A DNA stretch of 64,000 nucleotides from Luzula sylvatica (taxonomy: Eukaryota > Streptophyta > Magnoliopsida > Poales > Juncaceae): NCBI GenBank assembly GCA_946800325.1, contig OX326959.1:12988862-13052861 (forward strand), in the 5' to 3' direction. Positions within the stretch are counted from its first letter, which is position 1. Each line of letters opens with the position of its first letter. The translations under genes and the position numbers were made by a program. Shown piece by piece: positions 1 through 9,975 of this stretch. The notes under the pieces are model-generated. The model ran no database searches. It was not told where the DNA came from and saw nothing but the letters and a program-made list of their open reading frames with translations.

Positions 1-2358
1 CAAGATGAACTAAAAACACAACTGGACATCTCTAGTTTATATAAGAGAGGGGAAAACGTCGATTTATCAGAACTAGAGAGGCCAATCAGAATAGAGGAAC
101 TAGACGCAGTGATCAAGAAGATAAAGAACGACAAATCTCCAGGACCAGATGGATTCACTGGAGATTTCATAAAGCATTTCTGGTATATCCTGAGAGAGGA
201 GATATGGAAATTAATACGAGACAATAACCCATCACAGGGTCTAGGGCCTTTCTCTTTAGCTCATATAACCCTAATTCCCAAAAAAGAGGGTGCAATCACA
301 GCCAAGGAATTTAGGCCAATTAGTCTCAATTCTTTTTTTCAAAAGCTCATATCCAAATCGCTATCCAACAGGCTTCAACAAGTAATTGATAAATTGATCA
401 GACCCAATCAACTGGGATTTATTAAAGGGAGAGAAATAGCCGATTGCTTTGTTTATGCACGAGAGACCCTAAGCTATGCACATACACATAAAACACCCTT
501 ACTTCTATTCAAAGCTGATATCTCCAAGGCCTTTGATATAATTACATGGCCATTCATGATAAAAATCCTTCAATCCAGGGGTTTTGGACCAAATTGGATC
601 TCATGGGTTCAGAATTATATACTTAGAGGGGCCACAAAGGTTTTGTTACATGGCCAGCCAGGGAAGAGCATTCACTTACAAAGAGGAGTAAGACAGGGTG
701 ACCCTCTATCACCCTATCTCTTCATTATCGCAATGGACGCTCTGGCCAGAATGGCAGAACACTTTGCAGCCAACAATTTCATTGAAAGACCAATAACAAA
801 CATACAAGTGTCCCTTATGTATGCAGATGATACAATTTTTATCATCAAACCAGATCAAATCCAAGCCAAAAGATTGAAATTCCTCCTAAATACGTTTGCT
901 GAACATTCTGGACTTATAATTAATATGGATAAGTCAGAATTCTCAGTACTGAATGGTGATACAGAAGAGATAAGCGAGATAGAAAGAGAGCTGGGATGTC
1001 CAAGAGTGGACCTGCCATTCAAATACTTGGGATATAGCCTCAGTTCCAAAAAGCCAAGAAAAGAAGAGTACAATGCAATCATTGAGAAACTCAGAAACAC
1101 TCTTCCAGGATGGAAGGGCTCACTACTTTCAATTGGAGGGAGAGTGATTTTAATTAACTCTGTACTTTCAACCATTCCCATTTATTATCTCATGGTCTAT
1201 AAATTTCCCAAATGGGTAATTAATGAAATTGATAGAATCAGAAGAGACTTCTTATGGAGAGGTAATCAAGAAAAAGGACTTAATCTAATAGCCTGGGATA
1301 AAGTCTGTAGACCCAGAGAAGTCGGTGGAATGGGCATAACAAACTTAGAATGTCTCAATCAAGCATTACTGACCAAATGGCTTTGGAAATATTTCCAACA
1401 ACTCGGGGGCCTTAACTGGCAAAACCTAGTAAGCAACCCCAATAATGGAGACTGGAGTGAGATAGAAAGAAAAACAAAAGACTCGTATTTCTGGAAACAA
1501 GTTAAAAAGCTCAACGACTTTTTTAGTATATATGCAAAAATCCAAATAGGTGATGGAGAGAAAACCAGTCTATGGTTCAGTGACTGGGGGTATGGTCGAT
1601 TATTCACCCAATTCGAAAATTTATATACTTTCTGCACCAACAGGAGTTTAACAGTATCGCAAGCGAAAAACGTAGCCATTGAAAACATGTTCAAAGAAGA
1701 GAGATCTCTACAAGCAAATCGAGAACTAATCGAACTTGAAAAGATACTAAAGGAAACCCAATCTGAAAATACCTCGGATAAAATCAGCTGGTTTCTAGAA
1801 AAGAAAGGGAATTTCTCGACAAAAAGTGTGTACAAGGAGTTGGTAACAGGAGTACACTCATACTCAGAGTTAAAACACACATGGGAAATCAAGCTTCCTC
1901 TAAAAATCAAAATCTTTTTATGGCTGTTCAGACAAAATCGTATACCCACAATCGACAATTTGATAAAGAGAGGAATGACCATACCTAATCGATGCCCTCT
2001 ATGTCGTACAGCTTGCGAATCGACAACCCATTTCTTAACAGATTGCGACTTTGCTCAACAGGTGTGGTCTTTTTACAGGATCGACACCAATTTCGATACG
2101 ATCTTGCTGCAGGATCTATCGCAAGCGATAGGTTCAATCTTCCAACCCGGTACCAACAAACTCATAAAGCAACAGTCGGGCCTTTTCATTTTCGTGCTCT
2201 GGCGTAACAGGTGCAGGAGGGTGTTCGCGGAGGAACACAAATCTGCAGTTGAGATCGTAGAAGAGATAAAAAAGGAGATGGATCTCGTAAGAAGAACAAG
2301 TAAGAAACGAAAAAAGGGGAGCTTCAGTGAAGAGGACAAGCTCCCTTCAAGCGAATAA
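1..2358 (+). CDS. LINE (L1-type) reverse transcriptase, 5'-truncated by the window edge
   Basis: The frame is open from base 1 and stops with TAA at 2356-2358, so the first visible ATG or GTG is not a real start. It encodes the C-terminal part of the ORF2 polyprotein of a non-LTR retrotransposon, which makes cDNA at a nicked target. Visible are the SPGPDG motif (about 139-156), RPISL, the RT motif A FKADISKAFD (about 508-537), the catalytic YADD (about 819-830), a thumb region, and a zf-RVT domain with LPLKIKIFLWLF and a Cys/His cluster CPLC...H...C (about 1990-2050). The endonuclease domain would lie upstream, outside the window. No RNase H follows. The frame is uninterrupted over more than 780 codons, which suggests a fairly young insertion. 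Family assignment rests on RT plus zf-RVT order, typical of plant L1 elements. Confidence 0.93.
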   Translation, partial: QDELKTQLDISSLYKRGENVDLSELERPIRIEELDAVIKKIKNDKSPGPDGFTGDFIKHFWYILREEIWKLIRDNNPSQGLGPFSLAHITLIPKKEGAITAKEFRPISLNSFFQKLISKSLSNRLQQVIDKLIRPNQLGFIKGREIADCFVYARETLSYAHTHKTPLLLFKADISKAFDIITWPFMIKILQSRGFGPNWISWVQNYILRGATKVLLHGQPGKSIHLQRGVRQGDPLSPYLFIIAMDALARMAEHFAANNFIERPITNIQVSLMYADDTIFIIKPDQIQAKRLKFLLNTFAEHSGLIINMDKSEFSVLNGDTEEISEIERELGCPRVDLPFKYLGYSLSSKKPRKEEYNAIIEKLRNTLPGWKGSLLSIGGRVILINSVLSTIPIYYLMVYKFPKWVINEIDRIRRDFLWRGNQEKGLNLIAWDKVCRPREVGGMGITNLECLNQALLTKWLWKYFQQLGGLNWQNLVSNPNNGDWSEIERKTKDSYFWKQVKKLNDFFSIYAKIQIGDGEKTSLWFSDWGYGRLFTQFENLYTFCTNRSLTVSQAKNVAIENMFKEERSLQANRELIELEKILKETQSENTSDKISWFLEKKGNFSTKSVYKELVTGVHSYSELKHTWEIKLPLKIKIFLWLFRQNRIPTIDNLIKRGMTIPNRCPLCRTACESTTHFLTDCDFAQQVWSFYRIDTNFDTILLQDLSQAIGSIFQPGTNKLIKQQSGLFIFVLWRNRCRRVFAEEHKSAVEIVEEIKKEMDLVRRTSKKRKKGSFSEEDKLPSSE

Positions 2359-2693
2359 TCGATATAAGAAAAGATCGCCGCTCGAAGAGAAGAGACAAAC
2401 CCTAGAAAGCACAAAAGCGGCAGAGAAGAGAGAGAAGTACAGAACATAGCTCTGATTGGAAGAGTTGTGTTTCGGTTCTGTTAAAGTACAAAACAGTCAG
2501 TGGGCTGAAAAAGCTTTCGGCCCAAAAAACTCACACTTACGAATTTTATTTTTCTTTTTCGATAGGGTTGAAAGAATATTTTTCTGTATATATTTAGCGA
2601 AAACACTCCTATGTAAAAAACTCATTCGAATATATATGAAAAATCTTAGATGGGGGACCTCTCGAGCCCTCTCTAATTTGTCAAAAAAAAAAA
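1..2693 (+). mobile_element. L1-type LINE, 3' portion with putative poly(A) tail
   Basis: The RT ORF is followed by about 325 bases of non-coding sequence and an 11-A run at 2683-2693, a plausible 3' end for a retroposed LINE. The 5' end is outside the window, so a target-site duplication cannot be tested. No other ORF of note lies between the stop and the A run. Confidence 0.7.
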
Positions 2694-2894
2694 TAATGAG
2701 TAAAGCACCTAAGTTACAGGGTTAATCCAATTTAGGTGTGTGAGTAGAGGATAAAATAGTTCTACTACTTACATAATATTACGTGTGTATTTTGGCTGGA
2801 ACTGGAGGTTTTTGAGTTGTACGATTTGAACAATATTAATCGTATTAAATTTCCCAGTGTAGCAGTGGTTGTATTTTTCAGGGATACGCGTAGG

Positions 2895-3050
2895 AATGTG
2901 AATGGGTCGGATATTATTCGAACCGATCCTAAACGTATCCGACAAAATATTCGAATTCGAATCTGATCCATATCCGTTTTTTGAAATCCGGATACTACCC
3001 GAATCCATATTTTTCACCTAAATGGGTATCCGTTTTTCCATACACATATT
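2895..3050. repeat. Degenerate CCGATC/CCGAAT-rich block
   Basis: This short stretch is built from diverged copies of ATCCGA/TTCGAA-like words (gggtcggatattattcgaa and similar). Such blocks form the interior of several hAT-like MITEs further right in this window. No termini or duplication were found here, so it is recorded only as a repeat fragment. Bases 2694-2894 hold nothing I can name. Confidence 0.4.
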
Positions 3051-3239
3051 CAATACCTTTTAATATGTTTATAATTGTTATTCAAACGTGCATTTAAACA
3101 GGCAATGTAATGCATTTAATGTGCATTAACAGCTCCGTTCAAAAAGTCTAGGTAGCAGGAAATTATAGACCGAATTGATCCCGAAATGTGAGGTGGACAT
3201 GAATTCACATAATTACATATCCATGTCATTACTCCAAGT

Positions 3240-3360
3240 CTAGGATTTATATGATACTAGCTTTATTCCCACCCTCTCACCATACCCACCCTCTCCACTA
3301 GATTCTGGAAGGATTTATATGATACTAGCTTTATTCCCGCACAATTGCGCGGGACAACAT
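3240..3360 (-). mobile_element. Helitron 3' terminus, duplicated (CTAG plus GC-rich hairpin)
   Basis: Read on the minus strand, the segment ends with a near-perfect hairpin (3335-3354, core CGCAATTGYGCG), six bases, then CTAG abutting T (CTAG at 3325-3328 on plus, preceded by A). This is the standard Helitron 3' end. A second copy of the 29 bases around the end lies at 3241-3270 (CTAG at 3257) but lacks the hairpin. The body would extend rightwards. Its 5' end was not found. Bases 3360-3683 are AT-rich with two diverged copies of a word containing gatgtcaatagatgcat (about 3479-3495 and 3615-3631). Confidence 0.6.
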
Positions 3361-3683
3361 ATCTATTTTTTTACATGTTTTTTATATAATTATTTAAATA
3401 GAATTAATTCGTGTGCGAATTAACGCACGTGTGTTTGAACTAAATTAATCTAATCATGACATATTTGCAAATATCATGATGTCAATAGATGCATAAGATT
3501 CGTGAAATTAATCTATCACGGATATTATTTTCTGATATAATTTGTATAAATAACATTTGTCCATGTGTTTTTAAAATCGATTAATATAATCATGATATAT
3601 TCGCAAATATATTTGATGTCAATAGATGCATTATAGTTACGGTTCATTAAAGGATCACAATGTGTCGAGATGGATACAACGGG

Positions 3684-4200
3684 AAAATGACAAAAAAACT
3701 CGCATAAATTTGAGGTTACAAAATTTCATATATACCCGTGCAAAATGAGCAAATACGTACAAAAAAAATTGCAAAGCAAAAAATGGACCAAAATGTAAAA
3801 AAGAAAAAAAATGGGTAAAAAGAAAAATTTAAAAAAAAAAAAATTGAACTTACGAAATTGCATACATAACCCTGCCCAATGAGCAAATTTAAAAATAAGA
3901 AAAAATGTAAAAAATGTAAAAAATTACCAAAATATAAAAAAAAAAGATAAAAATGTAAAAAGGACCAAAATATAAAATAAGGAAAAAAAATTAAAATGTA
4001 AAAAATGACCAAAATGTAAATAAACAAAAAAAAATGACCAAAATATAAAATAAGAAAAAAGACTAAAATGTAAAAAATGACCAAAATGTAAATAAAATGA
4101 CTAAAATGTAAACAAACCAAAAAAGGACCAAAATGTAAATAAAAAAAGATCAAAATATAAATAAATCAAAAAAAGAGACCAAAATGTAAATATATCAAAG
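3684..4200. repeat. AT-rich degenerate tandem repeat, unit near gaccaaaatgtaaa
   Basis: The words accaaaatgtaaa and accaaaatataaa recur every 14-40 bases with A-rich spacers. This explains the spurious 145-residue Phe/Ile-rich frame on the minus strand. It is low-complexity expansion with no coding value. Confidence 0.7.
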
Positions 4201-4429
4201 AGATGACGTGGCTACATTGCATATACGAGACCAAAATACCAAACCTTAGCATCATATAATAATCATTGCGCTTAACTGGATTCGTTTGTGTTGGGAGAAC
4301 GAACCGGATCAAGAATAGTAATGTAGGAGATGACTATGTTGCTACATTGCATAAAAATATATAATTAAATTAAAGTTATAAACTTTTGATCTTGTGATTT
4401 TAATTTTAATAATTACAACTGCATTCTTG

Positions 4430-4813
4430 CTTTCAACGAACCTGTTGTAAACAGGATGAATGTCCCAATTGGGAGAATTAAGCAAGGTTAGATTGGATAT
4501 AAGGATTCGATCCCAATGCATGAGCTCGATTAAATAACCGCATGCATATTCAATTGATTTTGTGAAACTTTTTCCACAATGATGCTCCTTGCCCATCTAT
4601 GGTTCCATTATCCCCTACAAAAAATACAAATAACTCCAATTATTCATACCAGCACCAATAAGTTTTCGTACCAGTACTTTTCACGGATTGTACCTGTAAC
4701 AACAACATCAGTAAGGTTAGATCCGCCAATAAGTCTACTATACCTCCCACCTGGCTTATCTCTACCTCTCCCTTACGAGGCAATGGATCCATCAATGGCC
4801 ATGGAATTACATC
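4430..4813 (-). pseudogene. Polygalacturonase (GH28) pseudogene fragment, two exons
   Basis: The minus strand shows two adjacent exons of a GH28 pectinase-like protein. Exon 4813-4694 reads as WPLMDPLPS, a stop (TAA) where the family has an aromatic residue, then GRGRDKPGGRYSRLIGGSNL and TDVVVTG. A 79-base GT-AG intron (4693-4615) is intact. The next exon, from 4614, reads GDNGTIDGQGA..W.KFHK, breaks frame, then resumes as GYLIELMHWDRILISNLTLL and NSPNWDIHPVYN. These are the conserved N-terminal strands of the plant polygalacturonases that lie before the catalytic Asp motifs, which are absent. The in-frame stop, the frameshift and the missing catalytic half make this a dead fragment. Confidence 0.8.
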
Positions 4814-4862
4814 CTATATATCATTTCAAAACATTCACTCTTAATATCTAGTATTTCAAGGG

Positions 4863-5096
4863 TTATGAATACAATAAGAATCTGGCTATGAAATCTCGTT
4901 GTGAAATCTCATGAGGCGTGAGCTTTGAGAGGGCGGCAAGCCGTGAAGTTTCGTCGCTGAGTTCTAGAAGACGGTGAAGTTTGGTGCCTTCGAAATCTGA
5001 TTTAGGATTTAGGGGGAACGGAGGTGCGGTGGTGTTGTGGAGAATGGGATCTGGTTGGGACTTGGGAGGAGATGAAGTGTTTTTTTTGTTTTTCAC
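4863..5096 (-). CDS. Unrecognised 77-codon frame upstream of the polygalacturonase fragment
   Basis: An open frame starting MKNKKNTSSPPKSQPDP and containing LHRLLELSDETSRLAALSKL has more balanced codon use than the AT-rich surroundings and sits 50 bases upstream of the GH28 exons on the same strand. It does not resemble the N terminus of a polygalacturonase. It may be another captured exon or chance. No function is proposed. Confidence 0.2.
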   Translation of the reverse strand: MKNKKNTSSPPKSQPDPILHNTTAPPFPLNPKSDFEGTKLHRLLELSDETSRLAALSKLTPHEISQRDFIARFLLYS

Positions 5097-5317
5097 CTAG
5101 ACTTGGTATCCTTACGTGGTAGGAGTTTAATTACACGGGACTCCACGTTAGACTTCGGGAACATTTCGGTAAATAAATTCATGTAGCGGAGACTTTTTGT
5201 CATTTAATGCATGCAGAATGGGTTGTTGAGCTTTTAGTACGGAACCGGAGGTTTTTATATTGAAAAACAAACTGAGTATGGGGCGAACCAATCTCAGTAC
5301 TGAATTCAAAAACAAAG

Positions 5318-5595
5318 AGTAGTGACGTACACGTGATAGTAATTTTTCTTTACCTCCTTCGTTACGCGAATATGATTTAATATTTTCAAAATTATGTGAA
5401 TATGATTTAATATTTTCAAAATTAATACACAAATCATATGTTAACATCTTAATTTAGAATTTAATTATGTTAATTTATGATTGAACATACAATTAAGATG
5501 TTAAATCATGAATTAAAATTTTAATATTTAAGATGTTAAATCATATCCACGTCATCAATGATGGAGGATAGGTGAGGATATGTCCAACATTTTCT
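5318..5595. mobile_element. Foldback MITE, family D, copy 1
   Basis: Starts gagtagtgacgtacac and ends tgtccaacattttc. The two halves are imperfect inverted repeats around words such as gatttaaca and catatccacgtcatca. The same element occurs at 12251-12517 and 54812-55075, with a partial copy near 50325-50430. It has no ORF. Confidence 0.65.
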
Positions 5596-6064
5596 AAAAA
5601 AAAAATGCTATTTGTCATTAAAAATGAAAATAATACAGAATGATGCTGTTGACATTGTTTGTTTATTCATTTTTACTTTCCAAAAGAATGTACATTTCCA
5701 TTTCAAATTTCTACTTGTAAACCAAAAACTCTACAGATCGAACTTTTTTACGGAAATAACACAGAATGGTTTTGTATGGTAATAATATAGCGGGTCCCGC
5801 TCATTGATTTTCTCATTTGCAATACAAATATTTACTTCGGGATTAGTTATGTGATTTAGTTCAGGGGCTGTAGCATTTTTGCTTGTAAACATAGTTTCAG
5901 AACATATTCAAATCTAATTTTAACAAACATGAGTTCAAAACTCCACAAAATTTATTTCTTAAGAAATATGTGAGGGACAAATAGTTCGTCCTATATTCCA
6001 AAAAATAAAACTATGAGTTGCATTTTTTTTCGAGCTTAACTCTGAGATGGGTTTGCCCCATACT

Positions 6065-6588
6065 CTATGTTGCACGGATACGGATACGGGCAGCGTATCC
6101 GATACGATACGGATACGGCGATACGACATTTTTCAAAAAATTACGGATACGGATACGGCTATATAATTATTAATTTAATATATTTATATTATATATAATT
6201 AATAAATTAATAATATTTTAAAATTAAATATCATGACAATAAATAATATCAACCAAACAATACAAGTATCATAAAACTATCATAACTTGTTCTAGAAATA
6301 TTTTAGAAGTAATCTAGAAGTATCCTAGAAGTATCCTATATAATTTATTTAAAAATATTATGGGCCAAAATATATAATGAGCCGAATTATCATAAATGGA
6401 GTATCTCAACCGTATCCTGGATGTATCCCAGCCGTATCCTGCCGTATCCGAAAAAATAAATATTAAAATATTCGAATACGCCACGTGGCGTATCCGATAC
6501 GTATCCGAACCGTATCGCACCCGTATCCGTATCGGATACGCGTATCCTCAGGATACTTTTGCATTTTTGAAATATCCGCGTAACATAG
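6065..6588. mobile_element. hAT-like MITE with perfect 8-bp target duplication
   Basis: The ends are CTATGTTGCACGGATA and, inverted, CTATGTTACGCGGATA (13 of 16 match). The element is flanked by CCCATACT at 6057-6064 and at 6589-6596, a perfect 8-bp duplication as made by hAT transposases. The subterminal regions are arrays of CGGATACG/CGTATCCG words and the centre is AT-rich. It lies 100 bases past the stop codon of the first carboxylesterase gene and is absent from the equivalent place next to the second copy. Confidence 0.85.
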
Positions 6589-6688
6589 CCCATACTCAGT
6601 TTTTCATATGAGTTAGCATTTTTAATTTGCAAATCTTATTATTTTTCAATTGATATCTAATTATGCAAGTTCTCCATGGAAACAAATA

Positions 6689-8287
6689 TTAATTTGCCCC
6701 ACTAATAGATCGATTAGCTTCGACAAAATATTTCATCTCTTCTAACAACTTCATCGTCTCCTCGTACTTTCCAAACAAATAAAACGCATGGATTGCGTTT
6801 CGATACTCAACCAATTTTACCTCTTTTCCTTTCTTCTTCAGTGCTTCATAATATCTGTTAATTAATCAAGCATATCAAAGTTAAAAAAGTTAGAATCCAC
6901 ACCTTCTCGTCGATAGCATTTTAGTTACACCTAATTAAGTATTTTTATTAATTATTTCTATAATTTGTTTTGAGCTAAATAAACTACGAACTAATTGTCT
7001 ATGTAAGTTTATTTTAAGGAGGATCCTCAATACCGTATTTGCCAATCTTGTAGCGGGTCGTACCCTCCAATCACCACCAATGTAGGGGGGAATGCCTCCT
7101 CGAGTTCTGTTTCTACCGAATCAAAGACATGAGCAGCCTCATGATTTCGATTTGCACCTTCTGGCAAGAATGCCTTCCATGCCCATGACGTCCTTGCGAT
7201 TGAAAGCACGGGTGCTCCCTCGAGCCGTACTTCTGAATCGGTTATCTCTTCTCCTCCGAAAGCAGGTTGTAATGACAGGATTCCTGCCACCCGAATCTGG
7301 TAGGCAAATCAAATTCGATTTCAATTTATATTCTCCGTGTTCGATTTATAATCATTTTGCCCTCAAAATATTAGTCAAATTAAAATCATGATAATCAACC
7401 AACTAGAACAGAAAATACCTTTTTCCAATCTTCGGGATGAGCAGCCCATTGGCGTGTAACATGATGAATGATGTTACCGCCAGCGCTATCACCGGCAAGA
7501 AAACAATTTTTGAAATCCAATAACTCTAAATTCGGCACAATACCGGCAGACTCAAACATACCAGAATCTATAAACTTCAACACATCGATACCATCATTAT
7601 ATTGCGCAGGACACTTGTGCTCAGGGGCAAGCCTATAATTCACCGAAATAACGACTGCAGAAATCTCACGACAAATTGAACGACATAGTGCATCATATGG
7701 GCGAGATGAAGCGGAGAAGAAGGTATACCCACCACCGTGGAAGTACACTAGCAAGGGCATGCGATTTTCGCCTGTTTACCCATAAAAATAAATTGTTCGG
7801 TTAACGAATCATAAATGTCATTGCATCGATATATAATTTGCCTGAACTGTAGGAGATACGACGAGATCGCATTTTAATTTAGGTTAACAACAAGCCGACT
7901 CAGTGCTTAGTCACTCAATCTCATCCTACCTCCTACAATCCATGCAAATGCAAGATTCCATTTTATTCTTTTTATTTCACTCGTATAATTAAGAACAAAA
8001 CAGAATACTTTACCAGATATATTTGTGGTGTTTGATGGGGAGAAAACACGAACGTAGAGATCACGAGACGCATCGATGGTTAAATCAAAAGTTCGGACAC
8101 CATTAACAGGGTTAGAATTGGCAGCAACACGTGAATCAAATAAGTTGAGAAGACGACGATTCACAGTGCCGTTGGGTCGTCGTGTCAAGTCGCGTAGAAA
8201 TGTGTATAAAGAAAGAAGTACTATATCTTTCCATGGCATATTGGGCGGCCTTTTGCTGTTTCCATCTGAGGGTTGTTTATCGGCCAT
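6689..8287 (-). CDS. Carboxylesterase (CXE18-like, alpha/beta hydrolase), copy 1, four exons
   Basis: Exons by splice consensus are 8287-8014, 7771-7419, 7296-7034 and 6854-6689 (274, 353, 263 and 166 bases), giving 351 residues with no stop. All introns are GT-AG. The start is the ATG of MADKQPSDGN. The protein belongs to the plant carboxylesterase group related to GID1 and resembles probable carboxylesterase 18. It should hydrolyse small esters. Visible are the oxyanion-hole HGGG (residues 103-106), nucleophile elbow GDSAGG (Ser187), Asp289 in GGYDPLQDW and His319 in NAIHAFY. The intact triad argues for an enzyme rather than a gibberellin receptor, which lacks the His. No signal peptide is seen, so it is probably cytosolic. 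Oddities: Arg at 315, where copy 2 has Pro (EYRNA against EYPNA), and a MITE just past the stop. Confidence 0.92.
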
Positions 8288-8409
8288 TTTCTCTGGCGAT
8301 CTCTTGAGCTCTGTTCAGGTGTGTGCTAAGCTCTCTCAGAGAAAGGATGAGGTTTGTGGAATGAATGGAGCTACGTGTTTAAGAATGATTGTTGGTGTAC
8401 AGCGTACAT

Positions 8410-8490
8410 ATAAGCATTACATAATTCAGAAATAAAGAAAACTAATAAATATTGGTATTCATGAAAATAACTAAACGGTCACATATTTTT
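8410..8490. repeat. Left copy of an ~82-bp direct repeat
   Basis: Begins ataagcattacataattc and is repeated at 9591-9672 with only a few differences. The 1.1 kb between the copies is foldback-like and holds a MITE. The whole segment is missing upstream of the second carboxylesterase gene. Confidence 0.8.
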
Positions 8491-8499
8491 ATCAGTGAT

Positions 8500-9590
8500 G
8501 ATGCATACTCTCTTTAAAATTCCTTAGATTGATTAATGTGTTGACATCTGTATTAATTATGGTGGTAAACCATGTCTATTTAATTTTTTTCATCCTATAT
8601 AAGAAAAAAGGTAAACAATATTCATCGTTTCACACACCATTAATTTATTTAATATTTTTAACAACTTTGTTTACCACCATTTATAATTAATGAAATTTAA
8701 ATCTATAAATTTGAAAAAGAAGTTATTTGACTAAATTAATATACCATTTAACATGTGTTAAACGGTTACATGAATAAAAAAATCGTAAAAAATAAAAATA
8801 ATATAATAATAAAAATAAAAATAATAATTTCGCAAAAATTAGAAAATAAAAATGAAAATATTTGTTTAAAAAAAATATTGAAAATAAAATAATAAAAATT
8901 TGTTCAAATAAATATAACTTATCATATGTTAAATTAAATATAATAAAAATATTAAATAAAACAAATTATTTTGGGCGACGCTATTGCAAGAGCCAATATG
9001 GTTAAATTGAGAGCGATTACAGTTTTATTTTATCAAATGACCGTTATATCTCTGTTAATGATGAATTGCTGATTAATATTTCCTATATTTATGTATTAGT
9101 TTATCACTTTTCATTTCATACATCATGAAATAAAATCTTTCATACATATAAAAAAATTTATTCTTAACTTTTTTCATCATAAAAAAAAATTAAATTGTAG
9201 CATGTCATATATATTTAAATATGAAAATTAATATATATTGGTTAGATTTGGTTTTTTCATAATATTTGCAAAAAATATTTTTGCATTATTCATTAAAAAA
9301 ATAATAATAGTATATAAGTATAATAAATATCAATCACCATAATAGGGGTATAATGGTCATTTGATTAAAAAAAATTAAAATCGCTCCCAATTTAGCCATG
9401 TTAGATCTTACAATAGCGTCACCCATTATTTTTTAATAATTTGATTTACCACATAATTAATGTGGTTTACCATCTAATAAATACAGTTTGTCACCTAATT
9501 TAAAATTTAATGTATTTATTATATATTCCCAACACATCAATACATTGAAGGGATATTAGAAAGGACACGTATAATTTTTCTATATATAAT
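8500..9590. mobile_element. Foldback-like 1.1-kb insertion between the direct repeats
   Basis: The outer parts are loosely inverted: gattaatgtgttgacatc near 8530 faces the inverse of caacacatcaatacattg near 9533. Inner words ggtggtaaac (about 8562) and gtttaccacc (about 8669) also face each other. The centre holds a separate MITE (8973-9424). No ORF is present. The boundaries are approximate. Confidence 0.4.
8973..9424. mobile_element. MITE with ~47-bp terminal inverted repeats, ends GGGYGACGCTATTG
   Basis: The left end GGGCGACGCTATTGCAAGAG matches the inverse of the right end, GGGTGACGCTATTGTAAGAT, and similarity runs for about 47 bases to gagcgatt. Both sides are flanked by ATTATTTT (8965-8972 and 9425-9432). 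Long TIRs starting GGG suggest a Mutator-type MITE, while the 8-bp duplication would also fit hAT. It has no coding capacity. Confidence 0.8.
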
Positions 9591-9672
9591 ATAAGCATTA
9601 CATAATTCAGAAATAAAGGAAACTAATAAATATTGTATTCATGAAAATAACTAAACGGTCACATATATTTTT
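9591..9672. repeat. Right copy of the ~82-bp direct repeat
   Basis: Matches 8410-8490. After it, from about 9780 to 9975, the sequence is homologous to 49960-50160 next to the second carboxylesterase gene. Confidence 0.8.
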
Positions 9673-9975
9673 ATTTGTGAGCCATGCAAAATTTGCTAAT
9701 AATTTTAAAGAATATTGACCTTAATTCTTTCCATCTTGGACAAACTCATGTACTGAACGACGATTGTTTGTAAAAATCTAGATTATCAATTAGTCCAACA
9801 GTATATAACATTAGTCCAAAATCTAGTCAATAAAAATAATGATTGAATAAAATTTTATAAACTTCACCATAAATTTTTGAAGAAATTACAATTTTGTATT
9901 AATACAAAAATACCCAAAATTCATTTTTTTTAAGTGCATGGACTGTAATTATAAAATATTCATTCATCATAAATA

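Noticed and set aside
855..2447. Minus-strand frames opposite the LINE
   Set aside because: Shadows of the long RT frame, with no domain.
3716..4153. 145-codon Phe/Ile-rich minus frame resembling a membrane protein
   Set aside because: It is the complement of an A-rich degenerate tandem repeat.
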